The translations under genes and the position numbers were made by a program. Below, one piece after another: positions 53,201 through 62,200 of a stretch of 64,000 bases of DNA. Under the pieces are notes generated by a model, which saw nothing but the letters and a program-made list of their open reading frames with translations, was not told where the DNA came from and did no database searches. Origin of the DNA: Alentia gelatinosa (taxonomy: Eukaryota > Annelida > Polychaeta > Phyllodocida > Polynoidae); NCBI GenBank assembly GCA_950022655.1, contig OX465587.1, positions 26,167,716 to 26,231,715 of the forward strand, in the 5' to 3' direction. Each line of letters opens with the position of its first letter. Positions within the stretch are counted from its first letter, which is position 1.

Positions 53201-56200
53201 CAGACCTTTTACCTACTCGTATATTACCCACGTCTTGAATATCTCGGTACTTTACCGTCATTATCTTGTCAAGACTCATAGCGGTCATTTTACTCATAAA
53301 TGTTCGTCCGTGTAAAATGGTGAGTAGACCGCTTGTTGCAGCAATTTCCTACAGCTATTACACTCCAACCAACTGATTATAGACACTGATCAATACAACT
53401 AAGAACAAATAGTATATTCATCAATGATGAATGAGTATGCCATTATAAATGCCAAATAAAAAGGTTTGGGTTACATTCAGTCTAGATAGTTCTCTTTAAC
53501 CAACTTGCACCCAGTCATCTGCAACTGCCCATCTAGGATCCAAATATATCAAGCACTGCATGGTGGGTCTTAATGTATTTTGGTCTTGAGTGATTGGTCA
53601 TGGTCAGCTGGGTATGCCTCTAAGACGCTGAGACACTGGCACCCTGCCCCACCTTCAATATCACAGTGAATAGATGCAGATAGTGATGCAATACCCTGGA
53701 AGTTTATAACGGACCACTCTAAGCTCTAGCGCGTGCAAGCATGCTTTAATAATAACAGTCAGAAGTATTCATTTGGCCTCATGTCCAAAGCAACTACTCA
53801 GTCATCGGAATATTTTCTCATCATTTGGCCCTTGAATTCTATCCACATTATTTTTTTTGCTTTACCCGGTCGTATATTGTCGACATGGAGCAGATCACCG
53901 AGCGGATCATTTCGCATTTCGCGTGAATATATCAAAACTCTGATAATCCGACTTTAATGATCATAATATGAATAATAACGATAAAGAAATTGAACAAATG
54001 AACTGGAATGGAAATTTCGAGTTTGGTCATCTAGTACTTTTGCACATATATACCAAAGAACCAGAACCCCTGCAGCCCTGTGAACTCAGTGGCGCGCATG
54101 GGCTGAGTCCTACAGGGGAGCAAAACATCCGGTTAACGCTTCTAGCATGTCAGACTAGATCTGTTAATAATGTTTCCATGTGTCGAATGGGTAACCGGAA
54201 GTCCACCTCCCCTGTATCTTGAAAACAAAGCTCGCCACGAGTTCTTCCCATAGACGCAACGCTGAAAGGCCGCGAGTGGGCCCTCCGGGGGTTCAGGGCC
54301 CTGTTTTTCAGTCACGACAAGTTTTATGGAAGACGTTTTTGAGGCATCAGTGTCCTATAGACGTGATATCTTAGAGGATATGCCTAAGATCATAAGTCTA
54401 AGACACTTAGGGTGGTCTGAGGTGTGCTATAGTCACGACAATCTTAGGGTCACGTGGTTGAAAATGTCTTGGAAAGTGTCTAAACCTATAATCGTACTAA
54501 ATATGAAGAAGACCGGCCGCTCCGACCCAAAGATGTCGGCGTTTGAATTTCGTGATAGCTATCGTCTGCTCTGATGACTAGGTAATATACAACTGTATCA
54601 ATTCCATGCAAATATGGCCGGACCTGTATCTTTTCTTTTACATAAAACAAAAAAAAGAGAAAAGAAAAAAAGGATCGATCACAGACCACAGCAATTACCG
54701 CTACGACCTGCAACCGTAAACCTCGTTTCCATTGCCCGGCGAAAACGGCGCAGAATTTTTGAGTTACACTAAAATCTGTCGGCAATGCCTCCGACTGTAC
54801 GTTGGTACCAATTTATCGGTGACAGTACATCGTATTTATTGTTTCTACAGTATTTTCCAGGTAGACACAGATTTTCTGTTTGGAAGCCCGTCGGTGGTGG
54901 CCTTCTAACGTAATCTATTCCAAATTCATCTGTTCTCTGCAGTCTGGCGGCGTCGATATGCCAAGAAAATCTATTGGTGGTTCCCAACTGCAGATAGGTG
55001 CCGAATAATCGGCCAATGGAACCGGTACACGTATATATTGGTAATCTATGGTCTATTTCAAGGCGACCTATTTCTGAAATTTTAATGATAAGAATAGGAC
55101 ATATTCCGTTATTTTGAATAGCTGAAACATAAAAGTGACGATGCCCTGAGGCATCAACTAGTAGTGTCCTGGTGATGCCCTGAGGCATCATTTTGGGGAT
55201 TAAAAAAAAAATTCATAGAGAAATAGGAAATAATTGATCAATAAACAGGAAGTTTTCAGACAGATTAGGTATAACATTATGTTTAAGCAAGAATGGACAA
55301 AACGAAGTCACGTTTCATAACGGATGTCACATCTATGGACGCATGTTGTGTCACAATGTCGGTGTTGCGAATAGTGACACTACAGCGCCACTTGTGCCAG
55401 CGCAACTTGTGTTGTCACAAAACTAGTGAAAACCAATATGTCTGTATAGTGTCACAGACACCATCTAGATATGTCACGAAACTAGTCAAACAGGTCCCAG
55501 GTGCGATAGGGTTTAATAAACAGTGGGAGCCAAGCTGGTCCTAGATTGTCCAGAACCCCTGTCTGCACTGAGCTGCGACTTAGGGCTTGGCACGATCCGA
55601 TCCGCAGTATATCCGAGAATATCACCTCGAGGCAGAGTGTATTTCCGACTCTGCCTTTATGATATAGAGAAACCTAACATGAAACATTCATAGTCGAACA
55701 AACTGATGATAACGTCTATGAAAATTGGTTTTTATAGTAAAATTTGGCGTATTAGCTTTATTTTCCAAATCATAATTCCTTGAACGTTCTGACAGGCGTT
55801 CTAGTCCCGTTGCAATAACGTAAGATACCCACTACCATGACATGTGAAGGCTACCCTCAATCAAATCTGACCAGAGCTAACGTGCGAAGCAAACATCTGC
55901 TCTGGTGGTCAGTGTAAGTTTGTCCCAACAGTTGGTCAGGTGTTGTGTGGCTATTATGTAGCAGAATATATGTTAATATAGGATAAAACAAGGAAACATT
56001 GAATTCGTGTATTTCACTGAGTCGAATGCTTTCTGTTCAGACCTGTCTGCTGGTGTACTTACGCGACTGGAATCGAGCTGCCAATACAAAATGGTTATTT
56101 ATAAGTCTTCCTTTATTTTTTGACACATGGAATTTACAGTTAGGAGGTAGACAATGCAGGGATGTACAGTGAGTAGATGTGCATCGATTATTTAGCGATC

Positions 56201-59200
56201 AATACCTTCCCAGTACAGTCCAATAACAATCTAAATCCCACAGATTCTTTCCTCCATTCCGTTAGTACTGCAGTTTCAATTATAAGCGCATTTCTCCGCC
56301 GGTTTTTAAGAAAAAGAGAACATAATCTGACAACGCTCCGGGCCTACACATGGCACATGGCACATGGACCTACGGTAACAGTTCTGATGAAACATGGCAA
56401 TTTGAAAAAAAGAGATACATCTTCCTTCACTTGCTCTGACCTGGTGGTAGGAAATGTAATCATCTAATTACAGATCCAGGAACTTTCAGCAGGAAGGAAC
56501 GATTATTTTGAGTAATTCCCTCCAAGGTTTAAACATATTTGTTGCAATAACATAAATTCATATTAAGCTAAACAGATAAGAACGTGTGTGAAACATACCC
56601 TTGTGATATCCTGGAAGGCATGGTTTGGAAAGTGAATAATTCTACATTGTGAAAATTGGAATCAAGAAAGACAATAATTGTACGACTGAAGTAGCTGAGA
56701 TAACTGAAATAATTATAGAGTAAATTGTTTGGACCATATTAAATCTAGTATCAGAGATCACACTAGGCTGGAAAGGAAATCCCCATGTGGTCACAGAGTC
56801 TTTCTGGGAAATCCCAATGTGATCACAACGTCTTTCTGGGAAATCCCTCTGTGGTCTAAGAGTCTTTATGGGAAATCCCTCTGTGGTCTAAGAGTCTTTA
56901 TGGGAAATCCCTCTGTGGTCTAAGAGTCTTTATGGGAAATCCCTCTGTGGTCTAAGAGTCTTTATGGGAAATCCCCATGTGGTCAAAGTGTCTTTATGGG
57001 AAATCCCTCTGTGGTCTAAGATTCTTTATGGGAAATCCCCATGTGGTCAAAGTGTCTTTATGGGAAATCCCTCTGTGGTCAAAGTGTCTTTATGGGAAAT
57101 CCCCATATGACTGTATATTAACATGTTTGGAAACAACTTGGGAAAGTTGGGGATGAGGGATCCACTCTCTACCACACAAAAATAAAGTTTTATCACTTTA
57201 TGTTTGGAATGTATCATAGCTTCATCACGTGGCAATCTTCTTACCGAGTCCTACTCCTCCTGAATCTGTTTCATAATCATGATATTGTTTATGAGAGATG
57301 AACACGTGTACACCTTATGTACATAAAGTTGGTAGGAACAAAGATGGGTATTGTCTTGAGCTGACTTACCGTCAGGAGGGATTCCTTGTTGGTAATTTCA
57401 GCAATCTTGACGAAGGTACCATTTGGAGCCATATCCATGATCCAGTAGTCAGGTTCCCTGTCAGCATTGCCATCTAATATTACCCATCCAGACATACCTA
57501 TATAGACGTGGGAACAGGGGAATTAGGGTAACGGCATGTACCAAATTTAAGTAAACAGTTTGAATCGCATAATAGTTCACAAGGCAAAGCCGCGTGGATT
57601 ATGTAGAGATGGGATCGAGCTCTGACCCTAAACTTGAATAGGCTTCTGAATTTATCTCATCCTTCACATTGACTGATAGGCTAACATTTGTGACATAATC
57701 CCCCATTGGATATTCTTCCTAGATATCTCATTGGGGTTGGATACGAGTTCCCAATGTTAAGTCTATGGGGAAAAATTCCATTGGTGAGATAAATATATAT
57801 ATCTTTGACCAAGTCACGGAAGGGCCACGAAATCCAACGTTAAAACTGATGTGTTATTTACCTGAAAAAGGAAAATGTAAAATATTTGGACCAATAAAGA
57901 ATCTGAAAAAGGCCTAATACTATTTTATTCTACTCCAACGGCTGAACCCCCTCCCTAGATTTTAACCACTTCTTAATTCACGATTACATGCATGTTGAAT
58001 ACGCAGTACTATCTCACCCCGGTATTTTTCTACATGGACTTAACATAAGGAACTTGTACTCCACGGCCATGAAGTTCGTGTACCCAATACTCAATGGCTA
58101 ATTTTGTGATTCATTTCATCAATAAATAGTGTCATGCGGGTTGAGATAAAATCAGAAACCCACTCGATGAAAATAACTTGGTCCGCACTCCATCTCATTT
58201 GACTGCAGAATAATTCACTCAGCGTCTCTTCGTGAATAACTTTGCAGTCAAACTTGGTGGAGTACGGACCAAGCTCTTTTCATCTCGTGGGTTTCCCTCT
58301 AACAGTAACATTATGGAGACCATGATTTTTTCAGCCAGCCAAACCAAACTAAGATCCCTCTGAAGTACTCACCATAGAATCTTTTGAACTTCATTGCGTC
58401 TAACAGTACTTTTCCGTCTCGTGGATCCTTGCCAGCGGCCAGTGTATCATTGATGGCCATGGCGTACAAGAAGACAGCATCGTGCAGGAAGGAGGCAAAT
58501 TTATCTCCATACTCAAAGTCAATCTCCAGCTGCCAATATTTAGAACAATTTCAGGTTAAATTGAGTTGGGATGGTACGGTTTTAGGTCATATAGCCAGGG
58601 CCATATAGACTTAAAATCAAATCAATGAGGTGAGTAGTCTCAGGGAAAATGACACAATAATATGGATAATACGTGTAAGGTACTATTTCTGTGTCTTCTG
58701 TGCATAAACGCCTTCCTCGAGAAAGTGTCCATTTGTGCATTGAGAGTTAGTGGCCATGTCTTTCAGTCAAATTCTAACATACTGCTGCAGTACATTTCCA
58801 TGTTCATCTCAGTTCACATACATTGCGAAGAACTACTTATCGAGATTATAGTTAGTGCTACAAATAAGTGTGCAATTGTGCACAATTTGCACACGAACAG
58901 AAATTGAATGGATGAATGGATAATGATTGATAATATTTTGACCACATCTGGCATACTTATGAGCGCAGTTCGCCCTTTCCTGTTATTATTACAAGTATTC
59001 AAGTATTGTATCCAAAGACCTCCATACAAGTGCGTATATGTATATATGTATATCTAAATTCGTTTGTATTGTCTATACCAGTTACATCTATATGACATAT
59101 ACAGGCACACTTACAAGGCCAACACTATCACCCAGATGGGTAATACAGGTTATAATGACTAACACAGAGAGAATTTAAAATAGAAACATACTCATTAAGA

Positions 59201-62200
59201 ATATTTCCCTCCGGGGTAATTGCCGAGGCAATTGCTCAGGAACTCAGTTACAAAGCCCTAGAAGGGCGAGTGAAAGGAGACCGGAGAATCATTGTTCTTG
59301 TAGGGTGGGTGGGTGGTTTTTGGATTCGGCAGCGAAGCAGGAGAGAGTGAGGCCAAGAGCTCGCGGTCACGTGTGAGCGAAGTCTGCCCACGTGACTGAA
59401 GAGGAGAGTGCCGTGTGCAGCTTTCTCCAGGCGTCCCTGGTAATGGCTCCTTCTCTCCTGCTACCACACTAGCTCTAACCACGTAAACCATAATGTAATT
59501 TTACTTTTTAGGTTTAATAATGACTGAGGAAAGGTAAAATATATTCAGGCTAAATGATGATTACTTGTAAAATTACTATAAAGGAAGAAACTTGATGTGG
59601 GATGAGCACATGTAAAAGAACAATATGAGAATGTTTCAATGATGTCCGATTACATTCATAAGGATAAATGATACAAGAGTTAAACTCATTGCTGAAAAAG
59701 AATAATCTCTTAGAGGTGAAACATGGTTAAAGCTGAGTAAAAAAGCATTGGTCTTATTGGTTGTTCATGTCATTGATTAGATATTGTTATAACTTTAAGA
59801 TGCCATTGTAGGCATGAAGTCATTATAACTATATCAATAAAAGAATTGTAAGGTGAAGGTTTACATGAGTTTTCATCTTATTTCTCTTTTGGGTCTAAAG
59901 GTGAGAGCAGCACATTTCACATAACAATGTACATCACAATTTGACATGGCTATACGCTCACATTTCGTACACCACATCTTGGCTAGGGCATACATGTGGT
60001 AAACTAGTAATCTACAATAGTCGTTTTTAGAAAAGGCGCTATAGATATTCTCTTTATGCCCTAGAGTGGCGCAACATGGTGGATATTACTTAAAGTACTT
60101 ACTAAGTCAGCGTTGTGATTCTATTGCGTACAATAATAAAAGCACGAAGGTATAGACGTAAATAAATTTGAAATGTACAAGAAATACAATAAAAATATAT
60201 CACCATATGAATGACGGGCAAGCAGTGAAATACATAATTAAGTCTTTAAAAAAACCCAGGAAGACCTGTTTAAAAACATTTTGGGAGCATGATAATGGGT
60301 GTTCATTACTATGTCACTCCCCGAAAATAGTGAAAGAAAGACAAGAAGACATGGGTGTAGCTGAATAAAATTGAGATTTGTTTCAGGGGAACATAAAGAT
60401 ATGGAATGATTGATTTATCAATGTTTTTACCATATACCAACATGTGGGGAGTGGCCATCTTGGATTTTCTGCTGAAATTTCCATAAATCTGGAAATTCTT
60501 CATGTAGGACTCTAACCGCAACCACACAAATGATAGAAGACTTATAAAATGATCTTTCCTGTGTGTTGGAAGGTTAAACCTCCTCAATAAACATTATTAG
60601 CTCCATCTAATTAGAAAAGAATAACGGAAAATTTATTGAAAATGAGCGTTAGTAGTAATAATGGCAGCCCCGATAATTTTCCGTTAAATATTTCACATGT
60701 TTCCCGTTCAAATGCATCGCCGATACACACGGACATGTACCGATATGCTACGGCAATCGATACATGTTCGATTGTCACATCTAAGGGTTTTTTCAATTGG
60801 TAGTGGGTCCCTTGCGCATCGATGTGCATCAGAAGCGTCATCCAGATTCCAGATTTATGGTAAGATCTGACGTATTTATGGTCAAATGATTTTGAATATG
60901 AGTTAAGAACTAAGAGAAGGATTGCTAAAGGAAATTAATTAAGTGGAATGTAGCAGTGCAAGATCGTATAGCGGTAAATGCAATTTTGTGTGGAACTTGT
61001 ACTGCCTGCAGGGGGAGACAACGAGGATCATTAATCTATATTACCCCTGGTTGCCCATAGACTTAATGCTGGTAACTCATACTCAAAACCCATGGAATAT
61101 TGTAGAAATATACTCAATGGGGAATGATGTCACAAATTTTAACCAATTAGTCGGTGATAGGGCTGAGATAAAATCTGAACCACACTCGATCCATAGCCAC
61201 TGACAATTTTGATTGCTACATAATCCCACTCGTGATATTACCCCTCACTTTTGCAAGTGAGAGGATTACAGTAAAACCCCGCTTAATGGACAACCCATTT
61301 CAGGGCGTGTAGGGGGCCTTTTGAGCTCAGAATGGAGGTTGTCCCTTTACAGGGGGTTCTAATGTATATTAGCATTAACAAGATAGGCCAGATAAAAGCT
61401 GCAATGTGAGAGAAAAAAATGCCACATTTGTGTTTTCAAGGTGATGTAGACATTCAGTGGCTGTGCCCAGCTAAGACAAAAGCTTGTATATTTTTGTTGC
61501 AGCTAAAGGTTTGCGAGAGGACCTTCAAGCATACATTCATATATAAGTAAAGATTGAAAATCTCAGTCTACCTGTGCCTGAAACAGAAACATTCAGAAAG
61601 AGGTTCAATCGATCCAAATACTTCTACACAGTCATACAGAAGCTAATTAGTGTAACTACACCAATAACCGTGAGTGTTAATAACAAAATCATAGAGAAGT
61701 AAATAAAGTAAAGTAAAGTCAGTCTGTGGTTAGGTCTGGATAGGCCTACTTTAGCAATTAAGCCCAAATGGTAGGTAATCTGAGGGAATAACTGAAGTAA
61801 TCTACAGGGAGCTGTTTTTCAGTCGTGACAATCGTTAATAGTGACCAGTTAGCGACGGTTTAAAGGGCATAGCGTTCCAGAGGTATATGGTCATAAAAAT
61901 AACAACCATTCTGAGGGCTGAAAAGTCTCATGAAAGATGTCATAACATATTTCTGACATAGTTTTTATACGTCCCTAAACACGGTAGTGATACGGGCACA
62001 ACTTATACACTAATTATATATAGCATTCAACTTGTAAAAAGGTTTTCCCAGTCTGTTTCCGGCCGTGTCCCTTGCTGGGTGTTAGTTGGTTTTCAGAGTG
62101 TGAAAAAAAGAGGAAAAGGGTTTACAAACTAATTCACATAATTTCCTCACTCCTCGAGCAGGAACAGAGGGGATCTAGTCACATACCAGCAGTCGCTACG

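Larger units (their letters stand above)
51511..57369 (-). other. Large repeat-bearing intron of the guanylate cyclase
   Basis: Part of the 6.5-kb intron between exons 57497-57370 and 50869-50755. It holds hairpin 53008-53088, a dispersed repeat (about 54775-55030), the GATGCCCTGAGGCATCA palindromes at 55140-55190 and the 32-bp minisatellite. A second hairpin-like pair occurs at about 55868-55915 (TGACCAGAGC...GCTCTGGTGGTCA). No exon was found in it. Confidence 0.6.

Noticed and set aside
54326..54574. 82-codon plus-strand ORF in a guanylate cyclase intron
   Set aside because: No homologous motif recognised and no splice signals; the surrounding DNA is repeat-rich.
61260..61380. Complete small transposon at the GTAAAACCCCGCTTAATGGA site
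   Set aside because: Only one terminus-like phrase and a loose inverse were found; too short and imperfect to bound an element.
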